Positions 24,229-36,789 are shown, counted from the stretch's first letter. The stretch: DNA of 64,000 bases from Vicia villosa (GCF_029867415.1 NC_081182.1:8624646-8688645), one strand, 5' to 3'. Notes: generated by a model from the sequence alone, not told the origin. A program made the numbers and translations.

Positions 24229-25253
24229 CTAAAAAGAGTTGAAACAGTTTAGGGGTAACTTGTACCAATCGTAAAAAATACTCCTAGTTGTAGAATCACT
24301 ATTGCACAACCATCTCCAAGAGAAGAACAAAATATTGGAAATAACCGTTTCAAAGCTAAAAGAAGCATTATCAAAAATAATAGCATTTCTCATGGTCCAA
24401 ATGCACCAAATTAGGGCTAACCAAATTGAATTTAGTTTAACTCTAATGTTGGTTTTCCTCGCCTTTTCTTGAATGCAACCGAAGCTCTTGAACTCTTCCA
24501 AAGTGAACTCCAAGTCATTTCCCAACCAAGTGTAGATTCTCTCCCAAACCGCTTTTGTTAATTGACATTGGAAGAAGAGGTGTTTCGATGATTCCGAGTG
24601 ATAAGAGCAAAAAGAACAATCAAGAGAAGTAAGATTAATACCTCTATAAGCCAAGAGATCTTTTAGAGGGAGTCTTTCAATAAAGAATCTCCAAGAGAAA
24701 ATTTAAACCTTTTTCGGTATCTTTGCTTTCCACATGACTTCCAACAATTTGATTGTATTAGTTGGCCATGCTATATCTTTAGCGTTGGACACCAAAGAAG
24801 ACACGCTTGCTACCGAGAACACGCCGTTAGAAGTTAGTTTCCAATGGAAATCATCATGGTCCACGGTATTCGGGATAATTGTATCCAACAACGCTTTTAG
24901 ATCCCTCATAAGAAGAGAAATGGCCGTGGAGGTACCATTTGTGGCTTGATGAAGCAAGTTCAGCCCCAAAAAGTCCAAGCCGTCAATACCCATGGGAGCA
25001 CTTAAATTCCAAAAGAAAACACCGTTATTCCAAGAAATGGCCTCACTAACCTTGCAAAGTTTATTGGTTGAAAGATCGAACAAAAGCTGATATCTTTCCA
25101 CCAACTAGAATCGTCTCGGTTTAGAACTTCCCCACTAGATGCTAGCACTTTAAATTTTGGATTTTGATATCTCAAAAGTAGAAATCTACTCCAAATTGCA
25201 TTATCCTCCTTCAAAATTCTCCACTTCCATTTGAGAAGAAGAGATCTATTCAT
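24229..25253 (-). pseudogene. LINE ORF2 C-terminal part (zf-RVT region), frameshifted
   Basis: Three overlapping minus-strand pieces: 25253-25002 (LLKWKWRILKEDNAIWSRFL, typical of the region after the reverse transcriptase), 25104-24703 (ending with WKAKIPKKV), and 24654-24229. The last has the Cys/His pattern CSFCSYHSESSKHLFFQC expected of the zf-RVT domain. At least two frameshifts separate them. This domain is thought to help RNA binding in plant L1 elements. Confidence 0.85.
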
Positions 25254-25273
25254 ATCGCCAACATCTCTAATAC

Positions 25274-26513
25274 CTAACCCGCCTTTCTCCTTTGGATTAC
25301 AAACATTCTCCCTCTAATCTCTTGGATAGTTTTGCTTGGAGCTTTAAAAAAAGAAAGAGTAAAAATTGGAATAGCATTAAGCACCGATCCAATAAGAGTC
25401 GCCCTTCCGCCTATGGATATGTTTCTCCCCTTCCAAGACGATAATCTTGACTTGATATTAGCAACCACATCCTTCCACACTCTCCTCTTACTAGCACCTT
25501 CTCCAACCCAAATTCCAAGAAATTTGAAAGGAAATGAGCCTTTTTTACAAGAAAGGAAAGAAGTAGCCGATGTAGAAAGCCATTCTCTTATATGAATGCC
25601 AAAAACGTTACTTTTGTGAAAGTTGATTTTCAAACCGGAGACAAGTTCAAAGCCTCTTAACAACACTTTCATACTCCAAAGATTATCACACGTGGGTTCT
25701 CCTATGATTATGGTATCATCCGCAAATTGGAGGATATCCACAAAATCATCTTCTCCATATTTGAACGGTTTAAAGTCCCCCACCTCCACCGATTTGTTCA
25801 TAAGAGCGCTAAGGCCTTCCATAGCTATGACAAAAAGAAAGGGAGAAATCGCATCACCTTGACGTAAACCTCTTTGAACTTTGAATTCTTTGGTGGCGCT
25901 TCCTTTACCAACACGGACATGTGACTAGTGAAGATACAAGATTCCATCCATTTCAACCATCTCTTCCCGAACCCCATTCTTCCCATAATCCACCTAAGGT
26001 ACAAGAGATAGAGTCGTAAGCCTTTTCAAAATCCACTTTAAGAAATAGACACCCTTTCTTCTTTCTTTTAGCCCAATTGAGGATCTCGTTAACCATTAAA
26101 ACCCCATCCATCATACTCCTACCCGGAACAAAAGCGGTTTGATTAGAAAAAACCAATTTATCCAACACACCTCTCATTCTAGCCGCTAAAATCTTAGCAA
26201 GGATCTTGTAAATTCTCCCCACTAAACTAATAGGGCGATACTCGGACAAGTCTTGCGGATTCTTCTTTTTAGGGATAAGCGCTAGGAAAGAGGAAGTGAT
26301 AGCTTTGACAAGCGTACCTTTAGAATGGAAGTCGTTGCAAAGATTCATGAGGTCATCTTTAAGAAGAAACCAAAACCTTTTAAAGAATTCCAAAGAGTAG
26401 CCATCCGGGCCCGGAATTTTGTTCCCATCACACGACCAAATAACATCCTTAACTTCTTCTTTGGAAAAAGGTTTTTCTAAATTCGAGGAATCTCCAAAAG
26501 ATAAAGACTTCAA
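25274..26513 (-). pseudogene. LINE ORF2 reverse transcriptase, frameshifted
   Basis: The first piece (26513-25953) carries the family signatures KIPGPDGYS, LIPKKKNPQDLSEYRPISL and QTAFVPGRSMMDGVL, then KVDFEKAYDSI. The frame breaks just after AYDSI. The second piece (25822-25274) contains the catalytic FADDT box within ILQFADDTIIIGE and the later LGIWVGE and SSWKGRNISIGGRATLI motifs. The catalytic aspartates are thus retained while the frame is lost, so decay is moderate. Confidence 0.9.
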
Positions 26514-26522
26514 ATTGATCCC

Positions 26523-27779
26523 TTATGTCTCCGGTCTAAAGCACGCATCTTCTTTAAAAAACCCTTCGAAGTGTTTGAAAATGAAATCTTTAATCTCCTT
26601 GACCTCTTCCAATCTACCCCTCCTAGTCTCAATAACACATAAGGAGTTCCTTCTTCTTCTATCTTTTAGGGAATTGTGAAAGAAACGTGTGTTATCATCC
26701 CCTTCGGCGAGCCAAAGTTGTCTCGATTTAAGTCTAAGTAACCCTTCTTTTTTGTTTATGTTTTCCCAAAAATCCTCCGCCACTTTCAACCTTTTGTTAA
26801 CCACATCTTCCGAAACGTTACCTACAAAATGAGCAAACAAGTTATCTAAAGAATTCATTTCCTGCACATCTTTTTCAATTTTGAGGTCAATCCACCCATA
26901 GACCGTTTTGTTCCACCAAGAGATCCGACTTTTAAGAGTTTTCAACTTTTCAACCAAGCAATAGTCTCCTCTTCCTTTGACTACCATCTTTCTCCACTCC
27001 TCTTCCACAAAACTACCAAAATCGTCATGCTTAAGCCACAAGTTGTTGAACTTGAACGGCTTAGGGCCCCGATCCTTTCTATTCTCTTTCAACCAAATGG
27101 GAGCATGGTCGGACATGTCCCTCTCACCTATGTGTTGCCCAACCACCTTCCAATATTCTACAAAACTGTCCGAAAGAAGGAATCTATTGAGCCTACTCAT
27201 AGCCTTCCCGTTACTTTTGAACCAAGTGAACTTGCCGCCAATAGTGGGGAGATCCACCAAATCCATTGCCTCTATGAACTCATTAAAAAATCTTAATTCC
27301 CCACTATAACCACCGTTAGTAACTCCAATTCTTTCATCTAAAGAAGAAATAGAATTGAATTCTCCACCAATGCACCAAGATCCTTCAATGTTATTGTTCT
27401 TGAACTCGCAAATATTTTTCCAAGTCCTCCTTCTAGTAACTTTGTCACAAGAAGCGTAGACATTTACAAAGTAAATGAGTTTACCCTCCTTCTCCATGCA
27501 TAGACCAAGAAAACCATCGCCTCTAAAACTATAGTTTAGAGAAAAGAAATCTTTTTTCCACATGGTAAGAATGCCTCCTGAAGCTCCATTAGCATCCAAA
27601 AAAGACCATTCAACATCAATATTTCCCCACATCTCTTTGACAACATTCAATCCTATTCCACTAAGTTTTGTTTCTTGGATGAAACAAATATCAACGTCAT
27701 CTTTTTGAATTAGAAATCTGACTCTCTTACGCTTTGCCCGATTCCCACCACCACGCAAATTATACGAAAGAATTATCAT
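26523..27779 (-). pseudogene. LINE ORF2 N-terminal endonuclease
   Basis: A 418-residue frame starting MIILSYNLRGGGN, the usual start of plant L1 APE-type endonuclease. It shows FIQETKL, SGGILTMW, SRLNRFLLS and MSDHAPIW in the right order. The GDFN motif reads GEFN here, a conservative change at a catalytic position. The Met at 27779 is chosen because it opens the conserved domain and overlaps the ORF1 stop. The frame ends just before the reverse transcriptase, with a break at about 26520. Confidence 0.9.
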
Positions 27780-27957
27780 GGGGATACATGGATTTGAGTC
27801 CCCTTTGTCTCCTTCTCCCCTTTGTGATCCCTTGACTCCATTTTCTTCAAGCTTTTGATCGGGTCGAATTTGTCAGAAGTGTTTGTGATTCCCAGCCTTG
27901 TTATAGAATTCCATAACCCCTCCGAAGCATAGTTGTTTAACACATAAAAGTGTTAAT
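27776..27957 (-). pseudogene. LINE ORF1 C-terminal remnant
   Basis: A minus-strand frame of about 60 codons begins near HFYVLNNYASEGLWNSI and ends at a TGA (27778-27776) that overlaps the ORF2 start as ATGA. The wording resembles the C-terminal tail of plant L1 ORF1. Upstream sequence (above 27957) reverts to the repetitive Copia leader, which marks the 5' truncation. Confidence 0.65.
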
Positions 27958-28596
27958 TTAATATTCGAGCATCTCTGAAGGATTGCACAATGAATAATTT
28001 CTCTTGATCGTTGTTTATGGGAATAGTTTGTGATATAATATTTGTAGAACTAAATATTAATATTAAATTATCTCAAAATTATTGTTCAAAGATTCAATTT
28101 TTGTGTTTATCAATAATTGATGAATTCCAGAAGAATTTAACATTCAATCACCTTTAAAAGGTCGCATCTATAATATTATTGAATCCCAGAAGGATTGTAT
28201 CAATTATGTCAAAAATTAACAAAATGATTGCTTCAATAATATTATCTAGTTTTAGAATGATTGAATCAATAATAGTGAAGTGTCCCAGAAGGATTTCCCA
28301 AAGAAATTTGATTTTTCTTTTATTGATATAAGGATTTGTAACATACATTTTTGAGAAATAAAATTGCATAAAAATATCCAATTTTCTTTCATAATTTAAT
28401 GGTATGGATCTATGAAGGATTGCAAATATTGTAATTTTTTTAGTAAAACAAAGCTCTCAGGATAATACCAATTGCGATCTTCATGCATCCCACAAATATT
28501 ACAAGAGTAATATTAAAATATCCTTGAAGGATTTCATAAAGTTTTTTGTTGTATCGATCTAAAAATTTATAATTTGTGATATGCTTATAAAAAGAT
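27958..28596 (+). other. Copia internal leader with repeated CCAGAAGGATT-like motif
   Basis: Non-coding. Short phrases of the type CCAGAAGGATT or CTGAAGGATT recur near 27972, 28125, 28186, 28288, 28411 and 28524, and again beyond the nested element at 30049 and 30100. Part of the host Copia element. Confidence 0.6.
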
Positions 28597-30002
28597 GGCA
28601 AAATACTCTTTTTGGTTCCTTAAGTTTACCTCGGGGTGCATTCTGGTCCCTTATCTTTAAAAGTTCCAAAGTAGTCCTTGAACTTCACGTTAGTCTTTTC
28701 CGTCCAATTTTTACTAACGGCGGTACATGGTGGTCACCATAGATGTTATGTTACCACTTAAACATTTTTCTTTTTTGTGATTAAACTTACTAACTAAATT
28801 TCTTAATTCTTTTTTCTAGGGTTTCTTCAAAGTTCCTCATCATGTTCCTCAACCTGAGTTTCAACAATGGGGTTCAGAAATCTGATTATTGGTTTGTAAA
28901 TTTAAAATGGCAGAGCAATTTACAGTGATAATCCATAATTCCAACTATCGTTTTCTTCATACGCTCTTCTCATCCTTGAAGATGATAAAAAATTTGTCAT
29001 TGTATCCTTGTGAAATTGAATAACAAATGAAATTGCAATTCATACGTCATGGTTGTACCAAATAATCAAACCCTAAAAATTGAAAATGAAATTTAGAAAA
29101 ATCAATCCAAATGAAACTGAAATGGCGGTATCAGTGGCCATGGCTGAAAATAAATGAAACTGAACCCAAATTGAAAACAAGGAGAAAAATTGAAACTGAA
29201 CCCAGATTGAAATGCTTCGTTGTCAGGCCATGAAGAGAAAAATTGAAAATAAATGAAACTGAACCCAGATTGAACACAAATTGTTGATATTGTCTTGGAG
29301 TTACAAGGAGAAAAATCCCAGATATGTGAAATACTTTACATGTAGCAATCTATGAAATGCCGATATGGTCTTTCTTTTGATGATATAATGGAAAAGAGCG
29401 ATGATTATAATGAGAAACCTTTTAGTGGTAACTGTCCAATTTCATTTCATTTAGAAATCAAATATCAATATCAAAATAATGGGTTTGGCTTTGAGTTTGG
29501 TATCTTAGATTCTGCTGTCTTCTTCTACTAAAATGTTTGATTACTATTATTATCTTAGAATTATTATTGTTGTTATTATTATTATTATTATTATTATTGG
29601 ATTATGAATGATGAAATGAGACACTACAAGAAAAGACTAAATCAAAACTGTAATATGAAGATGAAACAAGAAAATTGTTTTGGGAGGAAGAAATCAATTG
29701 GGGGTAAACTATAACATGAAGATGAAACAAAATTGATTTACAGAAAACTTAAGTACACGTGGAGCTGGATGGCCTAGTGGATGGCTTAGTGGTAAAGATG
29801 ATTATGAATAAATGTCACGCGTACAAACAGGTGCCACGTCAGATGCTACTAGTGCAAAAGTTAACGATGATTCAAAAAAATGGACGAAAAGGACTAACGT
29901 GGACCTTTTTGAACAATTAAATGACCATTTTGAAACTTTTCAAAGATTATGGACCAGAATGTACCCTGAGGTAAACTTAAGGGATCAAAAAGGGTATTTT
30001 GC
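28597..30002. mobile_element. Long-TIR Mutator-like element nested in Copia
   Basis: Terminal inverted repeats of about 125 bp: the left arm GGCAAAATACTCTTTTTGG...CTTAAGTTTACCTCGGGG matches the reverse complement of the right arm, and both include CACGTTAGTC further in. The A-rich flanks do not allow a clean target duplication. No transposase frame. It contains a TTA trinucleotide run (29566-29600) and repeated GAAACTGAACCCAGATTGAA phrases at 29155-29280. Confidence 0.8.
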
Positions 30003-32279
30003 AAAAAAAAAATTGTCATTTTAGAAGAATAACACAAATAATTGTTACGCATCCCAGCAGGATGGTTATATGTTTTAGGTCATATTTATAACAAACATCC
30101 CTGAAGGATACTAAAACAAAATAATTATGTGATGATATAATTTTAGTGATATGATTTTGTATAATTTTGATAATTATATGATAATATGTTCATATGTGTG
30201 TGTATGATTAAAGTTATTAATCATGGGATACTATCATATTGATTTGAATATATTGCCAATGATTACACAAATTAGATATAGTTATTGATGCTCCAAAATT
30301 AGGATGATCCGTGTTCAATGTATGTCCTCAATTATAATATCTGATATTAAATAAAGTCTTGTTGATACAATTTCTTTATATCATATTATTTTTAAATATT
30401 TATATTTTAACAAGAGAATTGAAACATTGATTACTAGAGGAGAAAATTAATTAGTGGTTTGGTTTATATAACTAACATGTATCATTCTTTTTTATTGTAT
30501 AAACTATGTCGTAACTTGTTAATGAATTTTTATAGTAAAAAAAATGTTATAACCTATTAGAGAATATCTCAATAGTCTAAAGTTGCTACATATTTTAAAG
30601 TTGTTATAATAGTGCTTAGATTTATCATATAAATCTTCATTATACTATTCTTTTATTTTTACAAGTATAGTGTATGGATTACATTTGTTAGTCCATCTTA
30701 AAGGCACACGAAAGTAAGCTCATATTTTGATAGAGCCGAGATTCGAATGAACTTTAATCCTTTATATTTTATTTTTGTGTGTTCTCTTTATGTTTTGCCA
30801 AATATATTTGTCATAGATAATTCACATGAATTATATTGGAGGTATTGAATATCTTTGTATTACACAAATGAATTTGGACATAAAATGTATAATAGAAAAG
30901 CTACTGGCTTTTCCCTGAAGCTTGTACACTTATATTAGTATAATTGAAGCACATTTCATTGTAAACTAGAAGTTTACAAATTACACTTAAATCTTTCGTT
31001 GATAAAATCAGTTGGGTCATCTCGGATATAATATGATGCAAATAACTAGTATTGAAGAACCAGAAGTTTCTTCAATCCAGTAAATTCTTGTGTGTTTCTA
31101 AAAGAAAATAAAAATCAGAGAAATTGAGTTTTTTTATGATATTAATTATTGCATCGACCAAAATATCATGTAAAATATTTATTGTCTACTCACAACCAGA
31201 AGTTTGTGAAATTGTTTTCTCAGACAACGATCCCGTTTTCTAAACTTTTTCTGTCCAGAAGTTTCTTGATAAGTATCACATATATTATTAAAAATTGATA
31301 TTGAATATCTTGTGGCATATGTTCATATGAAAGAAAAAAAGACTTGAAGATTCATTCTTTAGACGTCTAAAGTTAGTTGTATGATTGATACTTATGAGAT
31401 TATAACTTCTATATTATGCTTTGGGAACACGCAATCAAGTACATTAAAATATTTATTCACATCAAGCCAACAAAATCCTATATTTTAATCCTCCCTTAAC
31501 TTACAATTTATTCTAATACTTCTCATCTAATGAATTTTTGGATGTGCTGTGTATATTCCAATTGCTCCAATATAATACATTAAGACGAGTCATGAAAGAA
31601 TATTGAAAAAATATAATTGATATGAATCCCAATTTTAAGGATATAATTTGAGCAAATAATAAAATACTTGATTACGGCCCAATAGGCTGATTATTACTTA
31701 ATAAATGAATTTTTCCAATATTAGGGGGAGGAAATAAGCAGCTGAAATCATGAACGAGAAGTTCAAATAAACAATTTTATATTTTGATCCTCGTACAAAC
31801 TAAAATGAACCAAAAGTTTGAAATATTATCCATTTGAAAATTTTATACAACCAATTATAGCAGCTAATACTACAATTGAAGTGGATTCTCCTATTGGATG
31901 ATATAATATTGGAAATGAATTGAAACCATGCATGAAGCATGGTAGGAAATTCGGTTAATGTTAAAAGTCCTCTACCAAGAAAAGAAACTAAAGTTAAAGA
32001 TGACCTAAGTGAGGATATGAAAATTCTAAGAGCACTTTGACCTAATTTAATTTTCAGTTCCAGAAGAACAAATCAAGTACTTGAAATATGAAATAAAGAG
32101 ATCTCGATAAATTATGTCATGGATGAAATGGGATGGAACCGAAATTGAGATAACCAAATAAAGTCAATATTGACAATGTCTTTGTATACAATATAGCACT
32201 AAAAGTGATAAATGATAATGAGGATCATGAGTCAAAGTCTATTAAAGATTGTAGACTAAGTGAGAACTGGCCAAAATGA
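30003..32279 (+). other. Copia interior, heavily decayed
   Basis: Lies between the nested element and recognisable pol. AT-rich with stops in all frames. ACCAGAAGTTT phrases recur near 31058, 31194 and 31252. It probably held gag, protease and integrase once; I cannot demonstrate the domains. Confidence 0.45.
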
Positions 32280-33400
32280 ATATATTCAATTGAAGAAGAA
32301 TTAAAATCACTTCATAAGTGACTCAATTTTGGACCTGTAGTCTGAATACCTCAAGATGTGAAACCAATTGGATGTAAATGAGTTTTTGTGAAAAAAACAA
32401 AATAAGAATTGTATAAAGCTTGATTTATTGCTCAATGATTTTCACAAAGACCTAAGATTGATTTTGATAAAACATATCCACCTGTAGTGGATTTAATCGA
32501 TTTTTGATATTTAATTAGCTTTGTAGCACATGAAGGGCTTAATTTGAATATGAAGAATGTTATGACATATTTTTATATGGTTCACTTAATAGTGACATTT
32601 ATTTTAAACTTCCTGGAGGATTCAATATACCAGAGACACGTAATTTTGGATCTCGAGAAAAATACTCCATCAAATTGAACAATTCTCTTTATGGGTTGAA
32701 AGAATCTGAACGTGTGTGGTATAATCGTCTCAATGAATATTTACTAAAGGTAAGATATACAAATAACTCAATTTGTTCTTGTATTTTTATAATAGGATGT
32801 GGAAAGAATTTGCAATAATAGTTGTTTATGTGGATGACTTAAATATTATTGGAACTCCTGAAGAGCTTCCAAAAGCTACAATTTCCTTAAAGAAAGAGTT
32901 TGATATGAATGACCTAGAAAAAACAAAATTGTGTCTACGCTTACAAATTGAGAATTTGAACAATAGAATATTTGTACATCAGGAAGGTTACATAGAAAAA
33001 TGTTGAAACGCTTCTATATGGACAAATCTCATCTGTTGTCTACTCCAATGATTATTATATCATTATAGTAGAGGAAGATCCTTTCGGGCCTCGAGAAAAG
33101 GAAAAAAATTGCTTGGTTCTGAAGTATCATATCTTAGTGCAATTTGAGCACTAATGTACCTTGCTAATTATACACGTCTTGAAATATCATTTGCGGTTAA
33201 TCTATTAGCAAGATACAATTATTCACCTACACGAAGACATTGGAACAGAGTCAAATATATACTTTGTTATCGTAGAGATGCAGGTTACTTATCAGATCCT
33301 CACAATGGTATATTAGAAACAGGTTATTTGTTTACATGTAATGGTACAACCATTTCATGGATATCTATGAAACAAATCATGACAACAATTTTATAAAATC
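32280..33400 (+). pseudogene. Copia pol relic (reverse transcriptase to RNase H)
   Basis: Pieces in order: EELKSLHK and GCKXVFVKK (32300-32400), FSQRP-x-IDFDKTYPPVVD (32440-32500), a LPGGF/PEGF-like block (32610), SLYGLKESERVWYNRL (32690-32730). The catalytic box VVYVDDLNIIGT is in the open piece 32773-33006. MYLANYTRLEISFAVNLLARY lies at 33154-33216. Stops separate them. Position just before the polypurine tract and 3' LTR is as expected for the Copia element that contains it. Confidence 0.85.
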
Positions 33401-33698
33401 ATGTATAACTATTAACACTACATGAAGTCACTTCGAAGAAGACATTTTACGTAACTACTACAAAGAATATCGTCTCACATATAAATGTATGCATGAGGGG
33501 GAGAAATAAATATTTTCTGCACTCTTTTTCCCTTCACCATGGTTTTGTCCCACTGGGCTTTCCTGGTAAGGTTTTTAACGAGGCAGTTTACATTCAAAGG
33601 ATATTGTACTCTTTTTTCTTCACTAGATTTTTTTTCCACAAGGTTTTTTCTAGTAATGTTTTAATGAGACATATCCTCAATGGACATCCAAGGAGGAG

Positions 33699-33930
33699 TG
33701 TTATGAATATTTATATTAGTGGAAGTTCATCCTTCTTCTTGTTTTTCATCTTCCTATTTCCTACTTAATAGATGTGAGTTTCCATCTCCCTTGGGTCCTA
33801 TAAATAAAGACCCACATTGCAATGTAAATGGTACTTGAAAGAAGATGATAATATAATATTATTTTCTCTCTCCTCTTTCTTTCGTTCATCTCTCCTTCAT
33901 CTCTATATTGTTTTGGTTAATTTCATAACA
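33699..33930 (+). repeat. 3' LTR of the Copia element (232 bp)
   Basis: Matches 23670-23897 along its whole length with small indels and substitutions; followed by the GAAAT target duplication. Confidence 0.9.
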
Positions 33931-33935
33931 GAAAT

Positions 33936-34500
33936 TGTGTATTATCTACACTTGCATATAAACCAGCAAAATTTAAATCAAAGATATATGAATTTGAAAA
34001 CATGGTGAGATAAGCTTTTATTGAATAAATTGTTCCTTCATTTTTTCTCTCTCCAAGAAAAAATGAAAGATAGTGCTTCTATTTATTTTTCTTGGGACTT
34101 TACCTCCACCACCGCTTCACCCATTGGTAGATTTACCTTATGATCTTGTATCTCATGTTTATAAATTATGTAGCTAGAGTCGGAAAATTTGTATTATTGA
34201 AAGAATAAAATCATAATTAGCTCTTTTTATGGATTTAAATCTGAACAGATCTTGTAAAATAGATGTGTTCATCCTTTTTAATTTGGTTTCGCTGGAGACA
34301 AAATGATATCTTAAGAAGAAAGGTCAAAGAAGAAAAAGATTAAATCAATTTTCAAATTTGTGTTAAAATTTATATTTTAATGATATTGGATCATAGTCAA
34401 AGGTACAATAGTCAATTCAATGGTTACAAAAATGAAATGCTCAAAAAAAAATTTAACACATTTTATGCATTATTTTCAAAATGGAAAAAAGAGGCATTGT
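33936..34500. other. AT-rich intergenic sequence, no feature seen
   Basis: No gene, RNA or repeat edge recognised. Confidence 0.45.
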
Positions 34501-34529
34501 TAAACTTTGAAATTTTCTATGCCCACAAA

Positions 34530-36475
34530 CATGTCAATCGATTACCCCTTGCTAGAATAATTGATGGACCTAACCTCTGTTTGAAGAACTTCTTGAATTT
34601 TAACTAAGGTTAATCGACTATGGAATCCAAATCCTTCACATTTTTTGAACGTTTTAACAAGATCAATCGATTAACCCTCCTTGGTCAATCGATTACCATT
34701 TGTTCCTTTTTGAAAAATACTGAATCATCACAACACCTTTTCATCACTCATGATCATAGAAACTTTATGTACCATTGCAGCTAATCATAAACATTTTTTA
34801 AAGGTTGTTTCTTAAAATCAAGAGGAGTATGGTTCATTATAAATAGAAGGATTTTTCAAATTCAAAATCACCTTCTTCATGAACAATTTTGTATGTTCTA
34901 ATTATCAGTAAAAAATTTGACAGAAAATTTTGTTGTTGCATAATTTTCAAATCATATGTGAAAAACTCTTAAGCATTTAAATATTTATATTCTATTGATT
35001 TTTTCATTGACGGAGAAGATTGAAATTTTAATATATTAGAAAAGCATAAAAGTTATCAAATTATCAAAGTTATTGCAAAATCTGCTTATAACACATTATC
35101 TGTCCATTTGTAATTTTTCAAGTATGTGGTATTTTTTATCTGTAAGAAATTGTTGTACTTATTACAGGTTGTTGCAAATAGGAAATGTTACTTTTCTATT
35201 TGTTGGAAAATTCCTTTGAATTGGGGTGATTCAAAGTCCACCATAGTTGTTGGTGTTGTTGGAAATTAAGGAAGTGGTGTGTTTCTTTGTTATTGTTAGA
35301 AGATTGTAGGAGAAGTCTTAGTGTGAGGCTTGTACAAAGATCTAACATGCTTCCGAATTTGTATGGATAGAAAATTCTTCCTTTAAAGTTGTTAATATTG
35401 TTAACATGCATAATAGGAAAGGTCATCCTAAAACGCCAGAAATTTCACACAATAACATTATATATAGTGCACTTGCTTGTTAGATATTTTGCATGATATC
35501 AAAATTAGGAAAACTTTAGCATTTATGTATATTAGTTGGTATATCCGGGTCATCATGTGCACCTTTGTAATGCACTTAGAACATGTTTGTAAAAGATATC
35601 ATGCGTCAAAAATCAGTTACATGGCATTAAAATTATGTTGCAAGCTTTAAAAATCAACTGTTGCTCAAAACACAAGTGTATATGTCGATACATACATTGC
35701 ATAGGTCAATACATGTACTGCAATAATAAAGCATATAGCTTATGTTTCTATGTGTCGACACATACAACATTTCAGATCGACACATACTGAAGAAATTACG
35801 TTTATGTGTCAACATATATGTGTTTCAAGTCGACACATGTGCTGCAGTTTTAAAGCATGTAGCTTATGTTACTCACAGGTCGACACATGGCCTTATATGT
35901 GTCGACACGTGTGTTTACATGAGTCGGCACATGACTTATATGTGTCGACACATGCTGCTATTTTTCTGAAAAATTGCATTATTTTTCATATTTCTAGGTT
36001 TCCCTTTTGCCTCCAACTTGCACACATATAAATACTTCATACATGCATCATTTTCAATTTGATGAAACTATAAACACATACAAATATTGCTTATCATCTT
36101 CAACCTTCCATCTATGCATATCAAATATGATTCCATGTAAAAGTCTATCTAATTTGATTTGCAGACATGGAATCATATTTGAGGATAAGTGAAGATAGTA
36201 ATTCAAATGATTGTTCAATTGTGAATTAATTGATAAATTGTATAGGAATAGGTTGATGAACCCTAAAGCTCAATAGATTTCCTTAATCGTTAACAAACGT
36301 TCATTATTTGCATTTAAATTATTGTTTAAATTTGATAGTATTATAATCATAAAACAAATCCAATTACTTTTTCTCACTCAAAATAAATAACTATAGAACG
36401 GCAGTGATATTAACCAATCCTTGTGGATACGATATATTACCGAAAATATTTACCCACAAATACTTTCAACATCTG
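34530..36475 (+). repeat. Possible LTR region with clustered short palindromes
   Basis: Non-coding. At 34535-34710 the phrase CAATCGATTA(C/A) recurs. At 35680-35960 at least eight copies of a GTCGACACAT/ATGTGTCGACACAT motif occur. Near 36410-36470 CAATCCTTGTGGATACGATA and TACTTTCAACA resemble the 3' edge of Athila-like gypsy LTRs, and the next bases (TCTGCGACGGCC) could be a mutated primer site. No partner LTR is present; boundaries are guesses. Confidence 0.35.
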
Positions 36476-36789
36476 CGACGGCCAACTAGTGGATAACGAA
36501 GAGGTCTCGCCTTCTAGAAAAATTGGGACGTTTCCTGAAGAGCTTAAAGCTTAGTTATTCATGTCCTCGGTGGTTTTTTGTAATTGTACCCAAAGGGTTT
36601 CTGTAATTACCTTTAATGCTTTTACGGACTATCTTGTACCCTTTTTCACTTGCGGATTAATTAAATGGTGGGCTTACACGCCCTCATTTTATTTACTTTA
36701 TTTTTGAACTACCTATGAATATCTATAACAGGTTTTAACCTTATTATGGTCTTGTAATGGCAAAGATTCCTGCATTAGGATGATAATGT

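Larger units (their letters stand above)
24163..27957 (-). mobile_element. L1-type LINE, 5'-truncated, nested in the Copia element
   Basis: Minus-strand order is ORF1 tail, endonuclease, reverse transcriptase, C-terminal zinc-binding region, then a short A tail (T run at about 24163-24174 on the plus strand). The 5' end is truncated inside ORF1 near 27957, as is common for LINEs. Several frame breaks make it inactive. I could not find a convincing target duplication, because flanking Copia sequence is itself repetitive. Confidence 0.9.
23670..33930 (+). mobile_element. Old, complete-ended Copia retrotransposon with nested insertions
   Basis: LTRs at 23670-23897 and 33699-33930 both start TGTTATGAATATTTATATTAG and end TTTCATAACA. 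GAAAT borders the element on both sides (23665-23669, 33931-33935). CGTTATCAGCACGAGAC directly after the 5' LTR is a primer-binding site of a kind I remember from Retrofit-like Copia elements. AAGGAGGAG before the 3' LTR is the polypurine tract. The LTRs differ by roughly 12% by eye, so insertion is old. The interior holds a LINE (24163-27957), a Mutator-like element (28597-30002) and a degraded pol (32280-33400). Removing the two insertions leaves about 5 kb, a normal Copia size. Confidence 0.92.

Noticed and set aside
26977..27309. Plus-strand frames opposite the LINE endonuclease
   Set aside because: They are antisense shadows of a frame with clear endonuclease motifs.
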